Shown here one piece after another: positions 8,376 through 16,901 of a stretch of DNA of 35,858 nucleotides. Origin of the DNA: Bacteroidales bacterium. GTDB lineage: Bacteria; Bacteroidota; Bacteroidia; Bacteroidales; Bacteroidaceae. Within the stretch, counting starts at the first letter, position 1; the number at the start of each line of letters is the position of its first letter. Location of the stretch: contig JALFTM010000007.1 in assembly GCA_022788345.1 (NCBI GenBank), positions 1 through 35,858 on the forward strand, given 5' to 3'. The notes under the pieces were generated by a model. The model was not told where the DNA came from. It ran no database searches and saw nothing but the letters and a program-made list of their open reading frames with translations. The position numbers were made by a program, and so were the translations under genes.

Positions 8376-8588
8376 TTAGCGTGTCGAGCGTTTCTCGCTA
8401 ACACGATAGGGATTTTCGTTGAAAGCATTGCGTGCTTGTTCTTTAGCGCATCCGACACCTTTCTGCTGGAGTGCCTTGTTGTCATGGACATGTGTGCTGA
8501 TAAAAGAGCGACCAAATAAGAGCCGGATGCTTAATAGTAGAACTGCGATAGCAATTATTAGGAGTATAATGAGGAATGTCTCAAACAT
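8376..8588 (-). CDS. Small single-pass membrane protein
   Basis: A 70-residue protein with one N-terminal transmembrane helix (about residues 3-25, Leu/Ile-rich) followed by a short soluble part containing FISTHVHDNKALQQKGVGCA. Small proteins with a helix followed by a HTHV/N-x-A-L-x-x-x-G-x-G-C pattern are familiar from Bacteroidales next to other genes, but no function is known to me. It starts at an ATG 20 bp after a minus-strand TAnnTTTG promoter element and sits 16 bp ahead of the OmpH-like gene, which supports expression as the first gene of a two-gene unit. The frame that runs through this region for the longer OmpH form is a different one. Confidence 0.7.
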   Translation of the reverse strand: MFETFLIILLIIAIAVLLLSIRLLFGRSFISTHVHDNKALQQKGVGCAKEQARNAFNENPYRVSEKRSTR

Positions 8589-8607
8589 TATTTCTAAATT
8601 TGTAGTG

Positions 8608-8615
8608 CAAAGATA
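8608..8615 (-). promoter_or_regulatory. Promoter -7 element (TAnnTTTG)
   Basis: The minus strand reads TATCTTTG, 20 bp upstream of the small membrane protein start codon. No clear TTTG at -33 is visible at the expected distance. Confidence 0.55.
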
Positions 8616-8746
8616 GGAGTAAAATTTGCATGATGCGCACTCTTACTTTGAATTATATGATTTATTAACGTACGGGAGGAGGTTCTTGTGTCGCATTTGC
8701 CTATTTGCAAGGCGAAAAGACTTCTTTTCTTAGATAGAATAGAGAT

Positions 8747-10201
8747 ATGAATTCCGTTGCTTTAGAACCTAAAGTAGTGTTCGACTGCTTTGCAGAAATC
8801 AATAAAGTGCCTCGGCCTTCAAAGAAAGAGGAAAAAATTGTTGCTTTCCTCAAAAAGTTTGGTGAAGACTTGGGATTAGAAACCCAAGTGGACCATGTGG
8901 GAAATGTTATCATTCGCAAACCAGCTACATCAGGATATGAACATCTGCCCATGGTTATTTTGCAGAGCCATGTTGATATGGTCTGCGAAAAAGTGGCTGG
9001 CTTGGACTTTAACTTTGAAACTGATCCTATCGAAACTTACATTGATGGTGAGTGGTTAAAAGCTAAAGGCACAACGCTTGGAGCAGACGATGGTATTGGA
9101 GTGGCTATGGAAATGGCACTTTTGAAGAGTACCGATATTGCGCATGGCCCACTTGAATGCGTCTTTACGATTGATGAAGAAACAGGTCTGACTGGTGCTA
9201 TGGAGATGAAACCGGGCTTCATGACAGGTAAGTATCTCATTAACCTCGACTCGGAAGATGAAGGGCAAATTTTTATTAGCTGTGCTGGTGGCGCAGGAAC
9301 AGAAGCAGAATATCCTTTTGTGGAAGAAGCAGCACCAGCTGACTCTTATTTCTTTAAGGTGCAAGTAAAAGGGCTTACGGGTGGACATAGTGGTGATAAT
9401 ATCAAGGATCGCCGTGCTAATGCCAATAAAATTTTGCTTCGTTTCTTAGAGAATCAAATGGCAAAGCACGGACTCCGTATTGCCGACATTCAAAGTGGTG
9501 GTTTGCATAATGCTATTCCACGTGACGGCTATGCTATCTGTTGCGTTCCAGTTAGTGTTAAAGAGCAAGTGTGTGCTGATTTGAACGTTCTTGTAGCTGA
9601 GGTACGTGAAGAATTTTCACAAACAGAACCTAATTTGGAAGCAACGATGGAGACTGTGGAAGCGCAGACTACTGTGATGGAACAAGCGAGTGCGGTGCGA
9701 ATGGTGAAGTCGTTGCGTGTTGTACACAATGGCGTTTTTGAGATGGATCAAGACATGGATGGCTTTGTACAGACTTCTTCCAATCTTGCCAGCATTCGTA
9801 AACAAAATGGTGTGGTGCGAGTGATTACAAGTCAGCGCAGTTCGCTTTTGAGTGCCCGAAAGAACATGAGTGCTATTGTACGTGCAGCCTTTGAACTGGG
9901 AGGTGCAACTTGCAAAACAGCAGATGGCTATCCTGGTTGGAAATTGAGTCCCTCAAGTCCATTATTGAAGACAGCTGTAGAAAGCTATAAACGAGTATTT
10001 GATAAAGAACCTCAAGTCTTAGGCATTCATGCTGGGTTAGAGTGTGGACTGTTGAGCGAGAAATATCCTGATATTGATATGGTCAGCTTTGGCCCAACCC
10101 TCCGTGGAGTACACTCTCCAGACGAACGTTTGCTTATCCCAACTGTGCAAATGGTGTGGGAACATTTATTAGACCTTTTGGTGCATATAGGACAAGATTA
10201 A
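8747..10201 (+). CDS. pepD: Aminoacyl-histidine dipeptidase (M20 family)
   Basis: Zinc metallopeptidase of family M20C that cleaves dipeptides such as beta-alanyl-His (carnosine) and other Xaa-His substrates in the cytoplasm. It is 484 residues, a normal length for PepD. Metal ligands and catalytic residues are visible in order: His75 and Asp77 in QSHVDMV, Asp114/115 in LGADDGIG, the Glu144-Glu145 pair in IDEETGLTG, and Asp168 in NLDSEDEG. The GLTGGHSGDN signature of the dimerisation domain lies near 215, and a final His sits near the C-terminus in LRGVHSPDE. There is no signal peptide. It is followed by a stem-loop and then an unrelated lipoprotein gene. Confidence in the family is high; exact substrate range is not visible. 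Confidence 0.95.
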   Translation: MNSVALEPKVVFDCFAEINKVPRPSKKEEKIVAFLKKFGEDLGLETQVDHVGNVIIRKPATSGYEHLPMVILQSHVDMVCEKVAGLDFNFETDPIETYIDGEWLKAKGTTLGADDGIGVAMEMALLKSTDIAHGPLECVFTIDEETGLTGAMEMKPGFMTGKYLINLDSEDEGQIFISCAGGAGTEAEYPFVEEAAPADSYFFKVQVKGLTGGHSGDNIKDRRANANKILLRFLENQMAKHGLRIADIQSGGLHNAIPRDGYAICCVPVSVKEQVCADLNVLVAEVREEFSQTEPNLEATMETVEAQTTVMEQASAVRMVKSLRVVHNGVFEMDQDMDGFVQTSSNLASIRKQNGVVRVITSQRSSLLSARKNMSAIVRAAFELGGATCKTADGYPGWKLSPSSPLLKTAVESYKRVFDKEPQVLGIHAGLECGLLSEKYPDIDMVSFGPTLRGVHSPDERLLIPTVQMVWEHLLDLLVHIGQD

Positions 10202-10221
10202 CGAAAACTTTTCGTTAGTAT

Positions 10222-10250
10222 AGCAGTGGCGAAATTATTTCGTCACTGCT
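10222..10250 (+). terminator. Stem-loop after pepD
   Basis: A 13-bp stem (10222-10234 with 10238-10250, one G-U pair) with a 3-nt loop lies 20 bp after the pepD stop. The following bases are pyrimidine-rich but not a true T run, so it may be a weak terminator or a processing and stability element. Confidence 0.55.
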
Positions 10251-10283
10251 CTCCATCTATTTATAAAACAATTACGAACAATC

Positions 10284-11723
10284 ATGAAGTTCCTGCTTCA
10301 ACTTTTGGGGGTAGCATTGTGTGCTGTTGGACTTATCTCTTGCTTGCGAGACGATGAGTACACTACGGACGCTTCCGCCCGCCTTTTCTTTGCTGAAGAA
10401 AAGGTAGATTTGGACACGATTATTGCAGGCCAAGCTACGAATACTTATTCGTTTATGGTTTACAATAAGAATGCGCAGGCTATTCGCATTTCTCAAGTTT
10501 ACTTAGAAAAAGGAGCAAATTCTCCTTTCTACGTGAATGTGGATGGAAGCAGTGTTCATTCAACAAGCATTGCAGGAATTGAAATAGGTGCAGAGGATAG
10601 TCTTCGGGTTTTTCTTTTTGCAAACGCAACAGACACGAACAAAGACGCTCCAGAGGAAATCTCGGACCGGTTGGTCTTTGTGACTGAAGCTGGCATACAG
10701 CAGTTTGTGACCTTAGAGGCTGATGCTCAGAGTGTGTATAAATTGAAAGGAGAAGTGATAACAAGTGATAAAACGCTTTTAACCACTCGTCCCTATCAAA
10801 TTTATGACAGCTTGGTGGTGGCTGAAGGTGCAACCTTGACGCTCAATGCAGGCACTCGTTTGTATTTTCATCCGACTGCTCGACTTATTGTGCGCGGAAG
10901 ATTGGTTGCTGTTGGTTCTGCCGATAGCCCTGTACTTTTCCGTGGCGATCGTTTAGGAAATATGTTCGCTGGACAGCCTTATGATCGTATCCTGGCTCAA
11001 TGGGGAGGCATTGTTATTGCTGGTAATAGTTATGGCAATCATCTCAATTTCTGTGATATTCATAGTGGAGAGTTTGGCTTGCGTGTAGACTCTGGTTCAA
11101 TAACTCAAGAGAAATTACGATTAGAAAACAGCATTGTGCACAATGTGAGTGGAGACGCCCTTTCGCTGACCATGAGCAAAGTGTTCGTGGGAAACAGTCA
11201 AATCACAAATGCAGGAGGCCATTGTGTAGCGATTCTTGGCGGTGACAATGAGTTTGTACAAACTACGATAGCAAACTTCTACCCGTTCTCAGCTAACAGA
11301 GGAGTTGCATTAAAGTACAGTAATGTTCATGGTGCAACAACTTATCCTCTTTTATCTGCTACGTTTCGCAATACGCTTATTACGGGTTATTCTACGGATG
11401 AGATACAAGCGGAATTTTCTGAAGATAAAAGCGTAACATTCAATTATCTTTATCAGAATTGTTTGTTAAATACCAAAGAGGTAGAAGATGGAAGTCACAT
11501 CGTCAATAGCCTTTGGGAGAATGACAAGGCGGTTGTGACCCGTGAGAAAAACTTTGCTCCATCTTTTGACCTTGAGAAATTGTTGTTTAACTTTACCCTT
11601 TCGGAGAGTTCGCAAGCCGTTGATGGGGGAGACGTAACAATAGGACTACAATATCCAACAGATCGGCAAGGACGGGCACGAGATAATAAACCTGATATTG
11701 GTTGCTACGAATTGATAAAGTGA
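10284..11723 (+). CDS. Beta-helix lipoprotein
   Basis: A 479-residue exported lipoprotein: signal peptide with lipobox LISC (Cys20) followed by RDDE, acidic residues that may favour outer-membrane sorting or surface exposure. Residues about 35-140 look like a small beta-sandwich domain (TYSFMVYNKNAQAIRISQVY). From about 150 to 400 repeated strands with Asn/Gly turns (ATLTLNAGTRLYFHPTARLI, GGIVIAGNSYGN, LENSIVHNVSGDAL) suggest a right-handed parallel beta-helix like those of pectate-lyase-fold proteins. It ends in DRQGRARDNKPDIGCYE, a closing motif seen in many Bacteroidota beta-helix and choice-of-anchor proteins. No catalytic residues can be assigned. The stop is only 4 bp before dnaB, so the two share a transcript. 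A polysaccharide-binding or structural role would be a guess. Confidence 0.8.
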   Translation: MKFLLQLLGVALCAVGLISCLRDDEYTTDASARLFFAEEKVDLDTIIAGQATNTYSFMVYNKNAQAIRISQVYLEKGANSPFYVNVDGSSVHSTSIAGIEIGAEDSLRVFLFANATDTNKDAPEEISDRLVFVTEAGIQQFVTLEADAQSVYKLKGEVITSDKTLLTTRPYQIYDSLVVAEGATLTLNAGTRLYFHPTARLIVRGRLVAVGSADSPVLFRGDRLGNMFAGQPYDRILAQWGGIVIAGNSYGNHLNFCDIHSGEFGLRVDSGSITQEKLRLENSIVHNVSGDALSLTMSKVFVGNSQITNAGGHCVAILGGDNEFVQTTIANFYPFSANRGVALKYSNVHGATTYPLLSATFRNTLITGYSTDEIQAEFSEDKSVTFNYLYQNCLLNTKEVEDGSHIVNSLWENDKAVVTREKNFAPSFDLEKLLFNFTLSESSQAVDGGDVTIGLQYPTDRQGRARDNKPDIGCYELIK

Positions 11724-11727
11724 AGAC

Positions 11728-13302
11728 ATGACTACTACAACAAAAGTAAGTAAGAAGAAGAAACCCAATACAACATCTACTGCACCTGCAATGGATGAGT
11801 TTGGGCACTTGCAACCACAGGCGATAGATTTAGAGAAGGCTGTATTGGGAGCTGTGATGATTGAGCAAGATGCTTATTCTCTCATCTCAGAAACATTGAG
11901 CCCTGAAAGCTTTTATGACCATCGTCATGAACTCATCTTCAATGCAGTACGCCAACTTAATATAGAACAAAAGCCAGTTGATGAACTGACCGTTATAGAG
12001 CAGTTGCAACGTACAGGGGAATTAGAAGATGCTGGAGGAATTGTCTATGTTGATGAGCTTTGTGCTATGGTGCAGAGTTCTGCACATATTGAATACCATG
12101 CAGGTATTATTGCCGATAAGTCACGTGCTCGCCAGTTGATTACTTATTCGAGTAATCTACAAACAAAAGCATTTGATGCAACACAAGATATTGACGAGTT
12201 GATGCAAGAAGCCGAAGGAAAACTCTTTCAACTCACGCAACAAAACGTCAAAAAGGACTATGTGCAGATAGACGAAGTATTGCGTCAAGCCTATGATAAA
12301 ATTATTAAGGCTGCACAGAATACTGGTGGTTTAAGTGGAGTTCCTTCAGGATATACGGACTTAGATAAGATAACGAGTGGATGGCAAGAAGCAACTTTGG
12401 TAATCTTGGCCGCTCGCCCAGCAATGGGAAAATCGGCTTTTGCCTTGAGTATGGCCAAGAATATGGCTGTGGATAGCCATATTCCTACTGCATTTTTTTC
12501 CTTAGAAATGTCCAATGTCGAGGTGGTAAATCGTCTCATTTCTAATGCCTGTGAAATAACAGGTGAAAAGATAAAGAATGGCCAGCTTGCACCCTTTGAG
12601 TGGCAACAGTTAGACGCAAAGATACAAGGGCTATTCAACGCACCGCTTTATGTGGACGATACGCCCAATCTCTCAGTATTTGAGTTACGTACAAAGGCAC
12701 GGCGTCTTGTGCGAGAACATAATGTGGAAATAATAATGATTGACTACTTGCAGTTGATGAATGCTGCTGGTATGAACTTTCATAGTCGCCAAGAAGAAGT
12801 GGCTATCATTAGTCGCTCCTTGAAAGGATTGGCAAAGGAACTAAACATTCCCATACTTGCCCTTTCGCAATTGAATCGTGGTGTGGAAAGCCGTGTTAAT
12901 AGTGAAAATACAGCAAACAACCGTCCACAGTTGAGTGACCTTCGTGAATCAGGCTCTATTGAGCAAGACGCTGACATGGTGCTTTTTATTCATCGTCCAG
13001 AATACTATAAACAGTATCAAGATCAAAATGGCCGTGATTTGCGTGGTAAGGCAGAAATTATTATAGCGAAGCACCGTAGCGGTGCTGTTGGCGATGTACT
13101 TCTGACTTTCAAAGGACAGTTTGTGCGCTTTCAAAATTTGGATGAAGAAATATCTGCGCCATTATTGGGCGAGGAGGGAGAAGCGTTGGGTAAACGTATG
13201 CACATTCAAAGCGAAATGCCTCCAGTGGATATAGACAATCTTAATGGAGCGTTTAGTACCATGCCACCCCTTCCCAATGGCAATGAACCGCTTCCCTTTT
13301 AG
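11728..13302 (+). CDS. dnaB: Replicative DNA helicase DnaB
   Basis: Hexameric helicase that unwinds DNA at the replication fork and recruits primase. It is 524 residues: a Lys/Thr-rich start, the N-terminal collar domain (about 25-125, LEKAVLGAVMIEQDAYSLIS), a linker, and the RecA-like motor domain with Walker A ARPAMGKSAFALS at about 229-241. Further motifs are SLEMS, Walker B IIMIDYLQLM near 337-344, LSQLNRGVESR, and the arginine-finger region DLRESGSIEQDADMVLFIHR. No intein interrupts the motor domain. It is preceded at 4 bp by the beta-helix lipoprotein gene and followed at 49 bp by pyruvate kinase. Confidence 0.97.
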   Translation: MTTTTKVSKKKKPNTTSTAPAMDEFGHLQPQAIDLEKAVLGAVMIEQDAYSLISETLSPESFYDHRHELIFNAVRQLNIEQKPVDELTVIEQLQRTGELEDAGGIVYVDELCAMVQSSAHIEYHAGIIADKSRARQLITYSSNLQTKAFDATQDIDELMQEAEGKLFQLTQQNVKKDYVQIDEVLRQAYDKIIKAAQNTGGLSGVPSGYTDLDKITSGWQEATLVILAARPAMGKSAFALSMAKNMAVDSHIPTAFFSLEMSNVEVVNRLISNACEITGEKIKNGQLAPFEWQQLDAKIQGLFNAPLYVDDTPNLSVFELRTKARRLVREHNVEIIMIDYLQLMNAAGMNFHSRQEEVAIISRSLKGLAKELNIPILALSQLNRGVESRVNSENTANNRPQLSDLRESGSIEQDADMVLFIHRPEYYKQYQDQNGRDLRGKAEIIIAKHRSGAVGDVLLTFKGQFVRFQNLDEEISAPLLGEEGEALGKRMHIQSEMPPVDIDNLNGAFSTMPPLPNGNEPLPF

Positions 13303-13351
13303 AAAAGTATAAATAGAAACATAGTAGGACTTATAATAAGAAAATACTCTC

Positions 13352-14782
13352 GTGTATAAGAAAACAAAGATTGTAGCAACCATATCTGATGCTCGTTGCG
13401 ATATTCCGATGCTCCAACAGCTCTTTGATGCAGGTATGAATGTGGTGCGCCTTAATACAGCTCACCAAGACCCCGATGGCATGCGAAAGGTTATTGATAA
13501 CGTTCGCCAAGTATCCAGTCGTATCGCTATCTTAGTAGATACAAAAGGCCCTGAAGTACGTACAACGAAGAGTGCCACTCCTATTCCTTACAAAAAGGGA
13601 GAAAAGGTTCGTGTGATGGGAAATCCCGATATAGAAACTACGCACGATTTGATAGCAGTATCCTATCCCGACTTCGTAAAGGATTTAACTGTTGGCTCAA
13701 AAATCCTCATTGACGATGGTGATTTAGGGCTAATAGTGCTCGCAAAAGATAAAGAAGCACTCATTTGTGAAGTTGAAAATGATGCTGTGATGGGTTCACG
13801 CAAGAGTGTGAATGTCCCCGGTGCTCATATCAAATTGCCTGCTTTGACAGAGAAAGACCGTGCAAATATCGAATTTGCCATAGATTATGATGTTGATTTT
13901 ATTGCCCACTCTTTCGTGCGCTCTCGTGCAGATGTAGAAGCTGTACGTGAAATTCTTCGTGCTCACAATAGTGATATCCATATTGTAGCTAAAATTGAAA
14001 ATCAAGAAGGAGTAGATAATATAGATGAAATCATTGAGGCGGCTGATGGTATAATGGTAGCACGTGGCGACTTGGGTATCGAAGTTCCTGAACAGCTTAT
14101 TCCAGGCATACAGCGTCGCATCATTGATAAATGTATTCGTGCGCATAAGCCTGTGATTGTAGCCACACAAATGTTGCAAAGTATGATTAAAAACCCTCGT
14201 CCTACCCGAACCGAGGTGACCGACATTGCAAATGCCGTTTATAGTCGTACTGATGCCTTGATGTTGAGTGGTGAAACTGCTTATGGAGATTATCCAGTAA
14301 AAGCAGTAGAGACAATGGCTTCTATTGCTTGGCAAGCTGAGCATGATACTTTTGAAGGAATTGAGAAAGTCAACATTCCTTTGCCAGCCAATCCAAGCAT
14401 TACGGAATTTTTTGCAAAGGAGGCTGTTGATGCCACAAAGACAATGAATTTGCGTGCCATCATTATTGATAGTTTTACAGGGCGCACCGCTCGCTATGTG
14501 GCTTCTTATCGTAGTGAAAATACAGCTTTAGCTATCTGCTATAAGGCAAAGACGGTGAAGCATCTTGCTCTTTGCTATGGTGTTCATGCTTTCCATATGC
14601 CAATTAAGAGTTTTGGCCACTCTTTCCTTTTGGCGGCTCTCAAGCGATTGATCAAGGATAAAATGCTTTCTACAACAGATCGTATTTGCTACCTTGGTAG
14701 TCAGCGCAAAGAACAGAGTACCAGTTTTATGGAAATGAACACTGTTCAAAACTTTCTGTCTGAAGAAGACTTCTCTATTTAA
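13352..14782 (+). CDS. pyk: Pyruvate kinase
   Basis: Final step of glycolysis: phosphoenolpyruvate plus ADP to pyruvate plus ATP, in the cytoplasm. The 476-residue product has the N-terminal TKIVATISDARCD and GMNVVRLNTAHQD segments, the catalytic lysine region VAKIENQEG near 212 and the signature MVARGDLGIEVPEQ near 234. ATQMLQSM and EVTDIANAVYSRTDALMLSG follow, then the C-terminal domain. The start must be GTG at 13352: an in-frame stop lies only 13 bases upstream (13337-13339), no ATG intervenes, and the GTG gives the normal family N-terminus. It lies 49 bp after dnaB and 127 bp before fba, with no strong terminator on either side. Confidence 0.96.
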   Translation: MYKKTKIVATISDARCDIPMLQQLFDAGMNVVRLNTAHQDPDGMRKVIDNVRQVSSRIAILVDTKGPEVRTTKSATPIPYKKGEKVRVMGNPDIETTHDLIAVSYPDFVKDLTVGSKILIDDGDLGLIVLAKDKEALICEVENDAVMGSRKSVNVPGAHIKLPALTEKDRANIEFAIDYDVDFIAHSFVRSRADVEAVREILRAHNSDIHIVAKIENQEGVDNIDEIIEAADGIMVARGDLGIEVPEQLIPGIQRRIIDKCIRAHKPVIVATQMLQSMIKNPRPTRTEVTDIANAVYSRTDALMLSGETAYGDYPVKAVETMASIAWQAEHDTFEGIEKVNIPLPANPSITEFFAKEAVDATKTMNLRAIIIDSFTGRTARYVASYRSENTALAICYKAKTVKHLALCYGVHAFHMPIKSFGHSFLLAALKRLIKDKMLSTTDRICYLGSQRKEQSTSFMEMNTVQNFLSEEDFSI

Positions 14783-14864
14783 TAAGACTGTAAAATAACT
14801 AAATAAATAGAGAATAAGCCCTCTTTATTCACTCTGCTATGCTGGCTGTATGGCGCAAAAATAG

Positions 14865-14872
14865 TATATTTG
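14865..14872 (+). promoter_or_regulatory. fba promoter -7 element
   Basis: TATATTTG, an exact TAnnTTTG match, lies 37 bp before the fba ATG. The -33 region is not well conserved. Confidence 0.6.
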
Positions 14873-14909
14873 CATAGGAATTACTCCACTAATATAAATA
14901 CAATTCAAT

Positions 14910-15917
14910 ATGATTAGTTACAAAGAATTGGGTTTGGTGAACTCTCGTGAGATGTTCAGCCGAGCTGTCAAGGGTGGTTACGCTATCCCCGCTTTCAACT
15001 TCAATAACATGGAGCAGTTGCAGGCTATTATTAAGGCTGCTTCAGAAACAAAATCTCCAGTAATCCTTCAAGTTTCTAAGGGTGCTCGTAGCTACGCTAA
15101 TGAAACATTGTTGCGCTATCTTGCTCAAGGTGCAGTAGCCTATGCAAAAGAACTTGGTTGCAAGGCTCCTGAAATTGTACTTCACCTCGATCATGGTGAC
15201 TCTTTCGAGACATGTAAGAGCTGTATCGACAGTGGCTTCTCTTCTGTTATGATTGATGGTTCACACCTTCCTTATGATGAGAACGTTGCTCTCACAAAGA
15301 AGGTGGTAGAATACGCTCACCAGTTCGATGTAACAGTAGAAGGTGAACTTGGTGTCTTGGCTGGTGTGGAAGATGATGTTGTTGCTGAGGTTTCTCACTA
15401 CACAAAGCCAGAAGAAGTAATCGACTTCGTGACAAAGACTGGTTGCGATAGCTTGGCTATTTCTATTGGTACATCACATGGTGCTTACAAGTTCACTCCA
15501 GAGCAATGTACCCGTGACCCAAAGACAGGTCTCCTCGTACCTCCTCCTTTGGCTTTCGACATTCTTGATGCCATTATGGAGAAGCTTCCAGGTTTCCCCA
15601 TCGTGCTTCATGGTGCTTCTTCTGTGCCACAAGAGTATGTTAAGATCATCAATGAGAATGGTGGTAAGTTGCCAGATGCTGTTGGTATTCCTGAAGAACA
15701 GCTCCGCAAGGCCAGCGCAAGTGCTGTTTGTAAGATTAACATCGACTCTGACTCTCGTCTTGCTTTCACAGCAGCTGTTCGTAAGGTGTTTACAGAAACT
15801 CCTGGAGAATTCGACCCACGTAAGTACTGCGGTCCAGCTCGTAGCTTGATGGAGGAACTCTACAAGCACAAGATTGTGAATGTACTTGGCTCTGATGGTA
15901 AGCTCGCAGAGGTTTAA
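14910..15917 (+). CDS. fba: Class II fructose-bisphosphate aldolase
   Basis: Zinc-dependent aldolase that splits fructose-1,6-bisphosphate into dihydroxyacetone phosphate and glyceraldehyde-3-phosphate. The 335-residue TIM barrel begins with SREMFSRAVKGGYAIPAFNF. It shows the zinc and catalytic region LHLDHGDSFE near 91, SSVMIDGSHLPYDENVALTK, a second metal-ligand region EGELGVLAGVEDDV, and HGASSVPQE near 234 with its zinc-binding His. Length and motifs fit class II rather than class I. The gene has its own promoter and ends in a strong hairpin. With pyk upstream and pfkA elsewhere in the window, three key glycolytic genes fall within 16 kb. Confidence 0.96.
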   Translation: MISYKELGLVNSREMFSRAVKGGYAIPAFNFNNMEQLQAIIKAASETKSPVILQVSKGARSYANETLLRYLAQGAVAYAKELGCKAPEIVLHLDHGDSFETCKSCIDSGFSSVMIDGSHLPYDENVALTKKVVEYAHQFDVTVEGELGVLAGVEDDVVAEVSHYTKPEEVIDFVTKTGCDSLAISIGTSHGAYKFTPEQCTRDPKTGLLVPPPLAFDILDAIMEKLPGFPIVLHGASSVPQEYVKIINENGGKLPDAVGIPEEQLRKASASAVCKINIDSDSRLAFTAAVRKVFTETPGEFDPRKYCGPARSLMEELYKHKIVNVLGSDGKLAEV

Positions 15918-15933
15918 TCTTTGCATTTTCTAT

Positions 15934-15971
15934 AAAAGCCAGCTTCTATGTTTTCATAGAAGCTGGCTTTT
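15934..15971. terminator. Bidirectional terminator, fba and sugar kinase
   Basis: A perfect 17-bp stem (15934-15950 with 15955-15971) with loop TTTT, with A's at the left foot and T's at the right. It lies between the convergent fba (plus) and BadF-type kinase (minus) genes and should terminate both. Confidence 0.92.
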
Positions 15972-16019
15972 TATATTCTAACAAGATTAAAGAGCAAAAA
16001 TAATTAGCACAATAAAGTT

Positions 16020-16901
16020 TTACAGTAGTTTACTGTGATAAAGAACCAAGCCATCAATAGGACTCGCTAAGAAGTTTTGTGTGATAAGTCCTTTTTCTTC
16101 AGCGATACTAATGATTATCTCGCGAAAGGCATTGGCGACACCACCAACAAAAGAGATTGGTTCTTCTGAACAAGAATAGGGGAGAATGTTGCGATCAAAG
16201 AAACGATTGAATTCTTCTTGTAGAAGTTGTTGGATGGCTGGATGCTCCTTGTGCTTTCCTAAGAAAGGCACAAAGGATGCCATATAATGATTGGCACTAC
16301 TTTCACGATATACATGTTGTATAAGTTCTGCCTGTGATAAAGCATATTCTGAGTGAAAAAGCTTAGTGACATCAGAAGGGAGTAGGCCTTTGAATATGTC
16401 AGATAAAAGTCTGCGTCCTAAGACAGCCCCACTGCCTTCATCACCCAATATATAGCCGAGAGGAGAGATAGAACGTATGATTTTCTCTCCATCGAAGAGA
16501 CAACTATTAGAACCTGTGCCTAAAATAACTGCAATTCCTCGCTTATTGCCACATAAGGCACGAGCCGCTCCCAGCAAGTCTGAGTAAATATGCGAGTGTG
16601 CGCTGAGAAAAAGCTTCTGAAAAACTTGTTCTACTTTCGGAATAATACTTTCCGTACATCCTGCTCCATAGAAATGAACTTCCTGCAAAGATTGCAATTG
16701 GGATAGAAAAGGCGATAAGTTCTCTAAAATAAACTGGTAGAACTCCTCTACAGGGCGCAGGGAAACGTTAAAGCCTTCCGTTTTGAAACGGAAAGCTTCG
16801 CCATTTAGAGATAATAAACACCAATCTGTTTTTGTGCCTCCGCAGTCGGCAATAAGGCATTGATAAGTGGTGTTGTTAGTTGGAGAGGACTGTAAAAGCA
16901 C
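16020..16901 (-). CDS. BadF/BadG-type ATPase, probable amino-sugar kinase
   Basis: Member of the BadF/BadG/BcrA/BcrD ATPase family within the actin/hexokinase/Hsp70 superfamily; the closest role in Bacteroidota is N-acetylglucosamine-type kinase. The 293-residue product has the phosphate-1 loop DCGGTKTDW at residues 19-27, the phosphate-2 loop ILGTGSNSCLFDG, the glycine-rich LGDEGSGAVLG, and an adenosine-binding FVGGVA near the C-terminus. No signal peptide is present, so it acts in the cytoplasm, perhaps in recycling of cell-wall amino sugars. Its start overlaps the end of the upstream lipoprotein gene by 26 bp in another frame, and it is the last gene of a minus-strand run of six. Substrate is not determined by sequence. 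Confidence 0.82.
   Translation of the reverse strand: MLLQSSPTNNTTYQCLIADCGGTKTDWCLLSLNGEAFRFKTEGFNVSLRPVEEFYQFILENLSPFLSQLQSLQEVHFYGAGCTESIIPKVEQVFQKLFLSAHSHIYSDLLGAARALCGNKRGIAVILGTGSNSCLFDGEKIIRSISPLGYILGDEGSGAVLGRRLLSDIFKGLLPSDVTKLFHSEYALSQAELIQHVYRESSANHYMASFVPFLGKHKEHPAIQQLLQEEFNRFFDRNILPYSCSEEPISFVGGVANAFREIIISIAEEKGLITQNFLASPIDGLVLYHSKLL

Noticed and set aside
8360-8515. 52-residue extension of the OmpH-like protein
   Set aside because: It overlaps the small membrane protein gene and would bury the signal peptide and lipobox.
13796-14344. 182-codon minus-strand frame inside pyk
   Set aside because: Antisense shadow of a clear pyruvate kinase; Tyr/Ile/Ser-rich translation without domains.
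15474-15926. 150-codon minus-strand frame inside fba
   Set aside because: Antisense shadow of aldolase coding sequence with no recognisable motif.
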